Made by a program: the position numbers and the translations under genes. The notes beneath the pieces are model-generated. The model saw only the letters and a program-made list of their open reading frames with translations, had not been told where the DNA came from and searched no databases. From positions 1-46,986 of the forward strand of contig CAVBBL010000021.1 of the NCBI GenBank assembly GCA_963593905.1: a DNA stretch of 46,986 bases, given 5' to 3'. Of the stretch, positions 15,588 to 23,736 are shown piece after piece; the stretch's first letter is position 1; every line of letters starts with the position of its first letter. Origin of the DNA: CAG-791 sp963593905 (GTDB lineage: Bacteria > Bacillota > Clostridia > Lachnospirales > Lachnospiraceae).

Positions 15588-16774
15588 ACACTGCTTCGAT
15601 AGATCATCGCGGCGATCAGAACTGTCGCCGGCACACTGAAGACCACACCGAAGCTGCCGGATAATCCCTGCATGATGGAAATGCCGATATTATTGGAATT
15701 CACGATTTGCAAAAGCGGCAGATCATAGGCGTAATCAAGTACCAGCATGGAGACGCTGCCTCCTGCAAAGGCAAGAATCAACGTATTGGAATCCGTGCCC
15801 ATCATATCTCTGCCGATGCGCATGCCGGCCCGCAGCAGTTCCAGTCTGCCAATAGAGGAATTCTGCTCGCAGATCTCCTGCATGGAACTGGCAATGGACA
15901 TAGCCACGTCCATGACAGCACCTAAGGTAGAGATCAAAAGTCCTGAAAAAAGCAGTCCTCCCACCGCAATGTCATTGGTCTCCCAGAGAGTCACCAGCGT
16001 CTCTATATCTGACACATTCCACCCTGTTATTCCTGTTGCCAAAGAAAATATCGATGCCATAATACCTGCAAAAATCACGCCCGCCAGTGTCCCGGCGATC
16101 GCCGCCAATGTTTTCTTCGTCAAACCGCCGATCAGCCACAATGTGATGATGGTGGTCACTACGCACAGAAATACCGCTACCCAGAAGGGTGAATATCCCC
16201 TGTAGATCAGGGGCAGATAGATAAAAATGATGCTGGCGAAGGTAAAGACCAGCCCCAAGGCACCTCTGAAGCCCTTCCAGCAGCCTACCACGCAAAGGGA
16301 TGCCAGATACAGTGCCGCAAATAAAAGCAACACCATGCCCCGATCCTGAGCATACACGCTGGATACTACTGTATCTCCCGCCACACTCTGCATGATGATC
16401 ACTTTCATACCCACCCGGCAGACCGCACCGAAAAGGTATCCTGCCGAGGATGTACAGGTGATCTCCTGCCCCTTTAATTCGCCGCTTCTCATCAGTACCT
16501 TGACTGTCTGCTCTCCTACCCGGGTGCCGTCCTCCTGCATATTGTCCTGCAGAATTTCTGTCACTACTGCCTTTTCAAAGGTCTGTCCCGTGCGGTTGAC
16601 CAGTTCCGTTTTTTCCACCACATTGATGTGAACGACCCACAGAATAAAAAGGGTTGCCACAAGCGCCGGCAAAATCCAGCGAAAGAACATTCTCTTTGGA
16701 TTTCTTACTACTGTTTCAGAATTTTTTTCCTTATCATCTGCATTACCTTGTACGTTATTCAATAATTTTTCCAT
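15572..16774 (-). CDS. YibE/F family membrane protein
   Basis: 400 residues from ATG 16774 (GGGGAT upstream); starts 4 or 18 codons further upstream are possible. One N-terminal membrane anchor (FRWILPALVATLFILWVV), a soluble domain of about 100 residues (VVTEILQDNMQEDG, TCTSSAGYLFGAVCRVG), then seven or more membrane segments, including SIIFIYLPLIYRGYSPFWVA and GAVMDVAMSIASSMQEI, the conserved YibE/F stretch. Function of the family is not established. Lies 173 nt behind the metallophosphoesterase gene on the same strand, so the two may be co-transcribed. Confidence 0.8.
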   Translation of the reverse strand: MEKLLNNVQGNADDKEKNSETVVRNPKRMFFRWILPALVATLFILWVVHINVVEKTELVNRTGQTFEKAVVTEILQDNMQEDGTRVGEQTVKVLMRSGELKGQEITCTSSAGYLFGAVCRVGMKVIIMQSVAGDTVVSSVYAQDRGMVLLLFAALYLASLCVVGCWKGFRGALGLVFTFASIIFIYLPLIYRGYSPFWVAVFLCVVTTIITLWLIGGLTKKTLAAIAGTLAGVIFAGIMASIFSLATGITGWNVSDIETLVTLWETNDIAVGGLLFSGLLISTLGAVMDVAMSIASSMQEICEQNSSIGRLELLRAGMRIGRDMMGTDSNTLILAFAGGSVSMLVLDYAYDLPLLQIVNSNNIGISIMQGLSGSFGVVFSVPATVLIAAMIYRSSVKKYA

Positions 16775-16947
16775 TTTAATCCCCATTTCGCAGGATCTCT
16801 GCGCCGAAGGAATCGCAATCAAAGCCAAATTTGTTCTGCGATCAGGGCTGTTGCTGACGCCTGCGGTATCAATAGCTGTGCGAAAACGATGAGAAAGCCC
16901 GGCACACTCCTCGTCTGCCAGGCTCCGATCCCATATCCTAGTTTCTA

Positions 16948-18525
16948 TTATTTTGTCTTGGTAATCGTAAAAGTATCATCGATCTTTTCCACGCTGTTTT
17001 CCGTGATCTGATAGGTATTGATGGTAAAGCTGTCCTTGGTCAGATTGATGACAGAGTAGCTGGGCAGCCAGTTCTGAGATCTGGCAGCAATGTAATCCTG
17101 CTGAGTGGAAATCAGCTCATAGTACTTGGAACCCGAGGCAGAGTTAGCCGTCATATACAGTGTGCCCTGGGGATCCGTCACATGATCGGTGCCGACGCTC
17201 TCGATGGTATAGCACTTATTGTCCTCCGTGAAGGAATCCAGCGCCTTCTTTGCCTCCGTATTGCCATCCTCCGGCGCCAGCTCGATTGCCTCATCCGTAT
17301 TCACATTATAGGCGTGATCCCAGTCATAATCCTTGCCGTCGGAAGCCAGACGAAATTCGTAGGAGCCGTGGGTCTTGCCGTCGCCGTAGAGGATGTTGGA
17401 GCGGCTGTAGGTGTGATCGTGTCCCTGGAGCACCACATCCACATCATAGCGGTCAAAGATAGGGGTCAGCTGGGTACGAAGGATCATGCCGTCCGTGTCG
17501 GAGTGATCCAGGCCGGAGCCATAGATATCCTGGTGGATGGTGACAATGCGCCACTTGGCATCCGGATTGGAAGCGATAGCCTCCTGCATGGTCTTTTCAT
17601 GCTCTGCCACATTATAGTTATTGGTATTTAAGACGATAAACAGTCCGGGACCATAGGAGTAATAGTAGTCACCCCCCGCCTGGGTCTTGCCGTTTTCGGT
17701 GGCATTGGGCACATTAAAGTGATAAGCGTAGTCCGCATTCAGGGAATCGTGGTTGCCGATGGTGGTTGCTGTAGCAAGATTCTCTAAAGCACTGGCGGAA
17801 AGATAGGCCGCATACTCCTCTTCCTTGGCCTTTCCTGTCTTATTGACCTGGTCACCGGCAGAAATCATGAAGTTGATATTGTCATTGAGGCCTGTAGCTA
17901 CATCCAGCGTGCGGTCCCAGGCAAAGCCGTCATTACGGGCTGCGGTATTCGCAGCACCGGAGGTGTTGGTGAGTTTTTCACCATTCTGGGGCTGTCCCTT
18001 GGAGGCACCGATCTGCGGATCGCCTACATACAGGATATTGACACTTTCGAAGCTGCCGGTGGTATATTTTCTCACCTCTGACTGCACGCCGTTTTTCTCC
18101 ACGGTGTAGTAGTAGGTGGTATTTTCCTTAAGGCCGGTGACCGTTACATGGTTATATTGATATGCCTCACCACCGGTCAAATCGGTCTCCACGCTGCCGA
18201 CAGTGCCCTTGTATTCCTTCAGGTGATCCTTGGATGTGCCAAAGAGAACGATAGGGGTAGATTCCTTGCTGTATTTGCTGTACCATGCAAAATTGAGTTT
18301 GGTCTCATCCTCACCGGGGGTAATGGATACCTTGGTATAATCTGCTGCCGTTTCCTCCCAGTTAGCTACCCATTCGTCCCATCCGCTGCCGGCTCCTGTC
18401 ACAGAGGAATCATTGTAGTGCTCTGTAGATGCACTGACAGGCAGCACATTCATCGTACATTCTGCGATAATAGACAGAGAAAGTCCTGCCATCACCAGCA
18501 TAGAAAACAGCTTCTTCTTTTTCAT
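16948..18525 (-). CDS. Secreted metallophosphoesterase, purple acid phosphatase type
   Basis: 525 residues. Signal peptide MKKKKLFSMLVMAGLSLSII with cleavage likely after VLPVSA. A fibronectin-like N-terminal domain of purple acid phosphatases follows (KLNFAWYSK, HVTVTGLKENTTYYYTVE). The calcineurin-like domain has all metal motifs in order: GDPQIG, GDQVN, GNHD, TIHQDIYG and GHDHTYSR. A C-terminal beta-rich region (YELISTQQDYIAARSQNW) completes it. No anchor or sorting signal is visible, so it is probably released or loosely attached. Substrate is unknown; phosphate scavenging from organic phosphate is a fair guess. ATG 18525 follows GGAGAG. Confidence 0.88.
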   Translation of the reverse strand: MKKKKLFSMLVMAGLSLSIIAECTMNVLPVSASTEHYNDSSVTGAGSGWDEWVANWEETAADYTKVSITPGEDETKLNFAWYSKYSKESTPIVLFGTSKDHLKEYKGTVGSVETDLTGGEAYQYNHVTVTGLKENTTYYYTVEKNGVQSEVRKYTTGSFESVNILYVGDPQIGASKGQPQNGEKLTNTSGAANTAARNDGFAWDRTLDVATGLNDNINFMISAGDQVNKTGKAKEEEYAAYLSASALENLATATTIGNHDSLNADYAYHFNVPNATENGKTQAGGDYYYSYGPGLFIVLNTNNYNVAEHEKTMQEAIASNPDAKWRIVTIHQDIYGSGLDHSDTDGMILRTQLTPIFDRYDVDVVLQGHDHTYSRSNILYGDGKTHGSYEFRLASDGKDYDWDHAYNVNTDEAIELAPEDGNTEAKKALDSFTEDNKCYTIESVGTDHVTDPQGTLYMTANSASGSKYYELISTQQDYIAARSQNWLPSYSVINLTKDSFTINTYQITENSVEKIDDTFTITKTK

Positions 18526-18550
18526 AATCTCTCCATTCTGCAGACGCTTT

Positions 18551-18651
18551 CATCGAGATCGCCCACACCGGGGTGCCATGCGCTTTCTGGTATGTCCGAC
18601 CTCGATGTGTTTAGTGGCCCCCGGCGACGTCCGCCACACCGGCAGCCATGC
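18551..18651 (-). promoter_or_regulatory. Structured leader of the metallophosphoesterase gene
   Basis: Two adjacent hairpins in the 5' region of the gene: CATCGAG-a-TCG (18551-18561) with CGA-c-CTCGATG (18597-18607), extended inside by CACACC/GGTATG; and GTGGC (18614-18618) with GCCAC (18633-18637), around GGCG/CGCC. On the minus strand the string GCATGGC-nn-CCGGTGTG occurs twice, once per hairpin region. No known riboswitch class fits. 18661-18809 shows only a further small hairpin (18790-18809). Confidence 0.4.
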
Positions 18652-18809
18652 TTCCTTACAATGCTCATTCTAGGCACTTCCCTGTAAAGGAACTATCAGT
18701 ACTGTGTAAAATAAAAAGATAGTATCCGTAAAATGAAGGTAAACTGCAGAATCTGCAAAAAAGACCTGGCGTGCTCTGTGGCATGCCCGGACGGTACGAA
18801 TACCGTTCC

Positions 18810-18902
18810 GTGTCGAGACACCACTTAATAATTGACAAAGTTCCCCGTGATTGCTAACATTACACGATATAGCGAAGACGCCATATATCAGCCGTCTTCG
18901 CT
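18810..18902 (+). promoter_or_regulatory. Promoter, upstream palindrome and 5' hairpin of the M20 operon
   Basis: -35 TTGACA (18832-18837), 17 bp, -10 TAACAT (18855-18860). Eleven bases before the -35 is the palindrome GTGTCGAGACAC (18810-18821). The transcript would begin near 18867 and at once form a 10-bp hairpin AGCGAAGACG (18871-18880) with CGTCTTCGCT (18893-18902), followed by TATTTTG. This may protect the 5' end or act as a weak attenuator. Confidence 0.55.
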
Positions 18903-18939
18903 TATTTTGTATAGACGCACTATAAGAAGGGAGATCACT

Positions 18940-20172
18940 ATGAAAGCAGAAGCATTGCTGACAGAAGCCGCCGGCTATCAGCAGCAGCTGGTGGAAACCA
19001 GACGATATCTCCATACCCATCCGGGCACTGGATTCGACATCGAAGAGACAAAGGCTTATGTAAAAGAACAGCTGAGGGCCATGGGATATGCCCCGAAGGA
19101 CTGCGGCAAAGCCGGGGTCGTGGCATTAGTCGGCGGCCAAAAGCCCGGGAAGGTATTCCTGATTCGAGGAGATATGGATGCCCTTCCTATAAAAGAAGAG
19201 GCGGAGGTGAATTTTCCCTCTGAAAACGGAAAAATGCACGCCTGCGGTCACGATATGCACACCACCATGATGTTGGGCGCTGCCAGGCTGCTCAAGGCCC
19301 ACGAGGCGGAGATAGAGGGCACCGTCAAGCTCATGTTCCAGCCGGCAGAGGAGATCTTTGAGGGGGCCCACGACATGATCGAAGCCGGCGTGCTCAAAAA
19401 TCCCGATGTGGATGCCGCTATGATGATCCACGTCATGGCAGGCCTTCCTCTGCCCGCCGGCACAGTGGTCGCCTGCTGCGGCGGTGTCAGTGCTCCTGCC
19501 GCCGATTATTTTTATATAGATGTTCAGGGTAAGGGCTGTCACGGCTCCATGCCGGCCAACGGTGTAGATCCCATCAATGCAGCAGCCCACATCATCACTG
19601 CCCTCCAGGAAATAAACGCCAGAGAGCTTGGCATCTCTGATGAGGCAGTGCTGACCATCGGCACGCTGCAGGCCGGCAATGCGGCCAATGTCATTCCGGA
19701 TACCGCCTCCATGAGCGGCACCATCCGCACCTATGACGAATCCACCAGAGCCTATATGAAGAAACGTATGACAGAGATCTCTTTGAGCATCGCCGCAGCC
19801 TTCCGGGCAGAGGCAAAGGTGACCTTCGGAAGCGGCTGCCCCACCTTGGATAATGATCCTGCAGTGGCTGAGAGCACCACCGGCTATCTGCGGGAATTAC
19901 TTGGTCCCGGCAAGGCTTTTACCGCCGCCCAGCTTGCTGCCATGTCCGGCGCCTCCAAGGCTTCCAAGAGTACCGGCAGTGAGGATTTTGCTTATGTCAG
20001 CCAGAAAGTGCCTTCCATCATGTTCGCACTGGCAGCCGGTCATCCCGACCAGGGCTACTGCTTCCCCCAGCATCATCCCAAGGTCAAATTCGATGAGTCC
20101 GTCCTGTCCGAGGGCAGCACTATCTACGCGTATACGGCTATGCGCTGGCTGGAGGAGCACTCTCAAATATAG
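18940..20172 (+). CDS. M20 family amidohydrolase (hippurate hydrolase-like)
   Basis: 410 residues from ATG 18940 (GAAGGGAG upstream). Metal ligands and catalytic residues are present: GDMDALP (77-83), ACGHDMHTTM with Cys102 and His104, PAEE with Glu137-Glu138, His164 in MMIHVMAGLP, and a distal histidine in QHHPKVKF. The dimerisation domain begins near KGCHGSMPANGVDP. Closest in style to N-acyl-amino-acid amidohydrolases (hippurate/IAA-amino acid hydrolases). No signal peptide, so it acts in the cytosol. It heads an operon-like set with two membrane proteins, suggesting that an acylated amino acid or peptide is taken up and then hydrolysed. Confidence 0.88.
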   Translation: MKAEALLTEAAGYQQQLVETRRYLHTHPGTGFDIEETKAYVKEQLRAMGYAPKDCGKAGVVALVGGQKPGKVFLIRGDMDALPIKEEAEVNFPSENGKMHACGHDMHTTMMLGAARLLKAHEAEIEGTVKLMFQPAEEIFEGAHDMIEAGVLKNPDVDAAMMIHVMAGLPLPAGTVVACCGGVSAPAADYFYIDVQGKGCHGSMPANGVDPINAAAHIITALQEINARELGISDEAVLTIGTLQAGNAANVIPDTASMSGTIRTYDESTRAYMKKRMTEISLSIAAAFRAEAKVTFGSGCPTLDNDPAVAESTTGYLRELLGPGKAFTAAQLAAMSGASKASKSTGSEDFAYVSQKVPSIMFALAAGHPDQGYCFPQHHPKVKFDESVLSEGSTIYAYTAMRWLEEHSQI

Positions 20173-20393
20173 AAGGATTCGTCCAAGCATACAGGGCACC
20201 CGTCTAAAAAGCTGCATTTTCCCAATGCGTGGGGACTGCGAGACCTCTTACCGGTTGCCCTCTGCAAACACAAACTGTTTTGTCGAACAAAAATTTATGA
20301 AAGAAAAGTAACTCTTCTGCCCCGCCTCAGTTTTCCAATCTGAAGCTTCCAATATGGCATGGGCTGAGCAGATTCAAAGAAAGGAATTCTATT

Positions 20394-21116
20394 ATGGCTA
20401 CAATGAAGGATATTATATCCAGCCCCATTTTGTTGATACTGGTCGCAATCGGCCTTTTGTACATCGTCGGCTTTTCTCTGGTCTATCTGAAAAAAGCCTA
20501 TACCCACTGCCTGGAGCTGGGAATCACCAAAGAGGAGATTCACAGTGTCATCAAATCCAGCGTGGTCTTTTCCATCGTCCCCAGCCTGTCTATCGTGGTA
20601 GGACTCTTCGCCCTCATCTCTGTGCTGGGCACAGTATGGAGCTGGTGGCGTCTCTCCGTCATCGGTTCTCTCTCCTACGAATCCCTGATCTCCAGCTCCG
20701 TGGCCTCCGCCATCGGCTTTGCCACCAGTGCAGAGATGATGGAGAATGCCACAGCCCGCCAGTTCGGTGTGGTCATGATTCTCATGAGCGTAGGTATGCT
20801 CAGCGGCTTCTTAATTCTCCTGCCCCTGGGCAAAAAGCTCTCCATGAGCGTAAATAAGATCGACGGCAAGAGCAACGACTGGAATTATGTCTTGAGCGGC
20901 TGCTTTATGCTCTGCCTCTTTGCAGTCTATATCCCCGTACTGCTGATCGGCGACACCACCCAGGCCGCCGTCATGCTCACCGGTCTGGTAATTGCCCTTG
21001 TTCTGGGCGTGCTGGCTAAAAAACCTGGACTTGGCTGGCTCAATGATTTCATCATGGCCTTCTCCATGATCGGCGGCATGATCTCCTCCATCTACTGGGT
21101 AAAACTTTTCCAGTAA
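20394..21116 (+). CDS. DUF5058 family membrane protein
   Basis: 240 residues, six or seven membrane segments (ILLILVAIGLLYIVGFSLVY, SIVPSLSIVVGLFALISVLG, GMLSGFLILLPLG, and so on). Recognised as DUF5058, which has no proven function. SSVVFSIVPSLSI and AIGFATSAEMMENATARQFG are the most conserved-looking parts. ATG 20394 has AAAGGAATTC upstream. It lies 221 nt after the M20 gene and 199 nt before another membrane protein; the trio recurs in Firmicutes by my recollection of such neighbourhoods. The gap 20173-20393 holds nothing I recognise. Probably one half of a two-protein transporter (inference). Confidence 0.75.
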   Translation: MATMKDIISSPILLILVAIGLLYIVGFSLVYLKKAYTHCLELGITKEEIHSVIKSSVVFSIVPSLSIVVGLFALISVLGTVWSWWRLSVIGSLSYESLISSSVASAIGFATSAEMMENATARQFGVVMILMSVGMLSGFLILLPLGKKLSMSVNKIDGKSNDWNYVLSGCFMLCLFAVYIPVLLIGDTTQAAVMLTGLVIALVLGVLAKKPGLGWLNDFIMAFSMIGGMISSIYWVKLFQ

Positions 21117-21189
21117 TGAAAAACGAAAAAATGAAATAAATTATGCTTTTCGGCCGCTGTTATTCCGTCCTACTTGATTCATCCATGGC

Positions 21190-21285
21190 GGAATTCGTTC
21201 TCTCGAAATTCGTTTTCTCGGAATTATTTTCTCAGAATTCATTTTCTCGAATTTTTCCTCCTTATGTCGCAGACAGACTGCGACA
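21190..21285 (+). repeat. Degenerate 14-15 bp tandem repeat and hairpin before the second membrane gene
   Basis: About four and a half copies of GAATTCRTTTTCTC between 21191 and 21262, imperfect. Directly after it comes a perfect 8-bp hairpin, TGTCGCAG-acaga-CTGCGACA (21265-21285), 30 nt before the ATG at 21316. Confidence 0.6.
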
Positions 21286-21315
21286 CGGAAGATTTGTTTG
21301 AAAGGAATATAGACT

Positions 21316-22074
21316 ATGAAAAACAAAAAAGAAAAAATCGTCATCACCGACTCTTTCCAGGCCTGGGCGCACAAGTGGGGGCGTGTGGGCACTCTCATCG
21401 CTTTGATCTATATGATCGCCCTTCCCTTTATCGTATTGGCCTGCTATGACAGTGTTCCTTCCTTTGGAGAAGTGGTGAACCTGTACACTACCAGCATCCT
21501 GATGATCTACATACCGGTAGGCTTCTCGGAAGCCATCAGCTACACACCTATTCTGGGCGCTTCCTCCTACCTGACCTTTATCACAGGCAATATTATGAAC
21601 TTAAAGCTTCCCTGCGCCGTCAATGCCATGAAGCTGGCCAAGAAGGAGCCCAACACCCCGGAAGGCGAGGCTATCTCCTCTGTGGCGGTAGCCGTCTGCT
21701 CCATTATAACCGTCATCATCTTAGCTCTGGCTGCTGCTCTCAGTGCCTGGATCAGTCCCGTCTTTGAGATTCCCAATGTAAAGACCGCCTCTAACTATCT
21801 GATCCCTGCACTGTTCGGTTCCCTTACGCTGGGTCTTTTCGCCAGCACCGGCACCGGCAAAAAGGTGGTCAAAAACGGTATCATGGGTGTCATCCCCGTC
21901 ATCGTTATCATCACTGTGCTGTCCCTGATCGCACGAATCGCTGCCGGCTCTTCTCTCTTTGGCATGGTAGGCTTCCTGATTCTGTTCATGCTGCCGGTGA
22001 CCATCATCTCCTCCCGGATCATGTGGAAGAAGGGCATCATTAAAGTCGTAGAAAAGGATGCTGAAAAGGAATAA
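21316..22074 (+). CDS. Membrane protein, presumed partner of DUF5058
   Basis: 252 residues with six or so membrane segments: TLIALIYMIALPFIVLA, ILMIYIPVGFSEAISYTPI, AVAVCSIITVIILALAAAL, SNYLIPALFGSLTLGLFAS, VIPVIVIITVLSLIARIAAG and LFGMVGFLILFMLPVTII. The family is not one I can name. Placement behind M20 and DUF5058 and similar size to DUF5058 suggest a heteromeric permease. ATG follows AAAGGAATA. A frameshifted remnant of a second copy of this gene lies at 37212-37345, where the C-terminus matches very closely. Confidence 0.65.
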   Translation: MKNKKEKIVITDSFQAWAHKWGRVGTLIALIYMIALPFIVLACYDSVPSFGEVVNLYTTSILMIYIPVGFSEAISYTPILGASSYLTFITGNIMNLKLPCAVNAMKLAKKEPNTPEGEAISSVAVAVCSIITVIILALAAALSAWISPVFEIPNVKTASNYLIPALFGSLTLGLFASTGTGKKVVKNGIMGVIPVIVIITVLSLIARIAAGSSLFGMVGFLILFMLPVTIISSRIMWKKGIIKVVEKDAEKE

Positions 22075-22163
22075 AGGCAATGATCCTAAATCACTAACAT
22101 TCCTAAAGCAAATGATAATCTTAGAGATGACGCCTTAAATAGGAGCTGCATAGTTACGATTTT

Positions 22164-23612
22164 TTACTCTCCTCCCACGGTAAGGATTACTCTTGCATAG
22201 GTTGTCATATAAGCAGGGAATTCTCCATGCGCTGCATCCTTGCAGGTCAGGATCAGATGAATCGTATCTCCCTTTTTGGCCTCAGCCGGCACCACAAGAC
22301 TCACGATTCCTTCACGGCCATCCTCCTTTTGTGCCTGTTCCAATACAACAGGTGCCTGGCAGGTACCTGCTTCCTCGTAGCACCACCAATGCAGCGTCAT
22401 GGTATCCCCCGCATCGCAGGATGCCTTTACATGAAGCGTCAGCTGCTCTCCGGCATATACAGGAATATCCAACCCTTCTTCGATCTCGACGATTGGCCTA
22501 TGATTAACCTTTTCCTCCTCCGCACACTGCGTCCAGGACAGTCTTGCTGCAAAATCATTCATCCAATCGCAGATCCAACGAGAGGTCGCATAGGCAGTGC
22601 CGCCAATCTCACCCGGCGCCTTATCAGCGCAGCTTCGATAATATTGATGGCTGTCAGGATATTCGCTTTCTGTTAAGCGCTCATAGCGTCCTCCCCATCC
22701 CCCATAGGAGGGATCCTCCAGGCTGCGCAGTCCCCGATCCAGCAGATACAGAAAAGCAGGGGAATCTCCCTCTGAAATCATGTCATAACGCCTACGCACA
22801 GGAAGTCCCCACGCATTTTCCCTCCCCAGCGCATCATTGACGCCAAATTGCGATTTCCATTCTTCGCCGGGATACCGATGACCATCTCTCCATGTATGAT
22901 AAAGACTTCCGTATTCTCCTTTTTTTAAGATATGCGGCTCTATCCATTTCCCGCAAAAACATTCCAATGCCTCCGGCGGACAATTTCTCTCACCGTAGCC
23001 GAACGCTATCGGCATAATTTCCGTACAATGAATCAATTGGATATCCGGCCATGCCTTGGATATGTAAGAGCCATAGGTATCATCCTGTGTAAAGATCATC
23101 ACGATGACGACCTTTTCCGAAACAGTGCGGTAAATCTGCTCCCAATCGGCAGTGTCTGCATAAGACTCCTCGATGGATTTCAGTGCTCTGGCCACAGTGC
23201 TGGTGCCTCCACCGATCTGTATGTAGAGCTTTCGCGGATCTTCCCTGCAAATGGCTTTTCGGATCAATTCTGATCCCGGTGTCACCTCCTCCATCTCGGA
23301 GACCATCTTGATATTTCCGATGGCCGTCACTGAGCGCAGGTAATCCGGTGTCGGATAGGCAGGATCATGGGCAGTCAATGCCGGATATACCTTTTCATAG
23401 GCATCTATATATTGGTACATCCAATCCGGCGGTGCCCAGCGCATAGGCACAATCCCCTTTTCCGGAATGCCCTCGTAGTGAAATTTGGAGCAGGAATAGA
23501 CGATTCCCTCCAACTCCATATCATTTAAATAGAGCATCTCGTGTAAAAAAGTATTCATATCATCGCATTCACCATCATTGGTATAAATCGTTCTTACCTT
23601 CTCTATCGCCAT
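22164..23612 (-). CDS. DUF1593 / nucleoside-hydrolase-like protein
   Basis: 482 residues, no signal peptide. The N-terminus RTIYTNDGECDDMNTFLHEML is the Asp-rich calcium-binding motif shared with nucleoside hydrolases; IQIGGGTSTVARALKSI and VVIVMIFTQDDTYGSYI continue that fold. Matches the DUF1593 group (Sde182-like, noted as cellulose-binding in one species). The last 110 residues are a beta-rich domain (YAGEQLTLHVKASCDAGDT). Last gene of the operon that begins with the binding lipoprotein at 28801; it starts 122 nt after the ceramidase-like gene. Probably releases a sugar from a glycosylated compound, but the substrate is unknown. Confidence 0.75.
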   Translation of the reverse strand: MAIEKVRTIYTNDGECDDMNTFLHEMLYLNDMELEGIVYSCSKFHYEGIPEKGIVPMRWAPPDWMYQYIDAYEKVYPALTAHDPAYPTPDYLRSVTAIGNIKMVSEMEEVTPGSELIRKAICREDPRKLYIQIGGGTSTVARALKSIEESYADTADWEQIYRTVSEKVVIVMIFTQDDTYGSYISKAWPDIQLIHCTEIMPIAFGYGERNCPPEALECFCGKWIEPHILKKGEYGSLYHTWRDGHRYPGEEWKSQFGVNDALGRENAWGLPVRRRYDMISEGDSPAFLYLLDRGLRSLEDPSYGGWGGRYERLTESEYPDSHQYYRSCADKAPGEIGGTAYATSRWICDWMNDFAARLSWTQCAEEEKVNHRPIVEIEEGLDIPVYAGEQLTLHVKASCDAGDTMTLHWWCYEEAGTCQAPVVLEQAQKEDGREGIVSLVVPAEAKKGDTIHLILTCKDAAHGEFPAYMTTYARVILTVGGE

Positions 23613-23671
23613 CTGCCCGTTCCTTTCTGTCCTTACTGGTCATACGCCTGTTTATTTCATTCTCCTGTCAA

Positions 23672-23736
23672 AAACTGGTGTTTCTGCCGCAAAGTCCTGT
23701 GCACATACCTGTGCACAGGACTTTTTACACCAGTTT
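23672..23736. repeat. Nested perfect inverted repeat at the end of the ceramidase-like gene
   Basis: Inner 15-bp arms AAAGTCCTGTGCACA (23691-23705) and complement (23710-23724), 4-nt loop; outer 10-bp arms AAACTGGTGT (23672-23681) and ACACCAGTTT (23727-23736). No T run on the minus strand, so it is more likely an mRNA-stability or processing element than a terminator. Confidence 0.7.

Noticed and set aside
18670..19020. 116-residue minus-strand ORF before the M20 gene
   Set aside because: It runs against the M20 promoter and coding start and has no recognisable domain or ribosome site.
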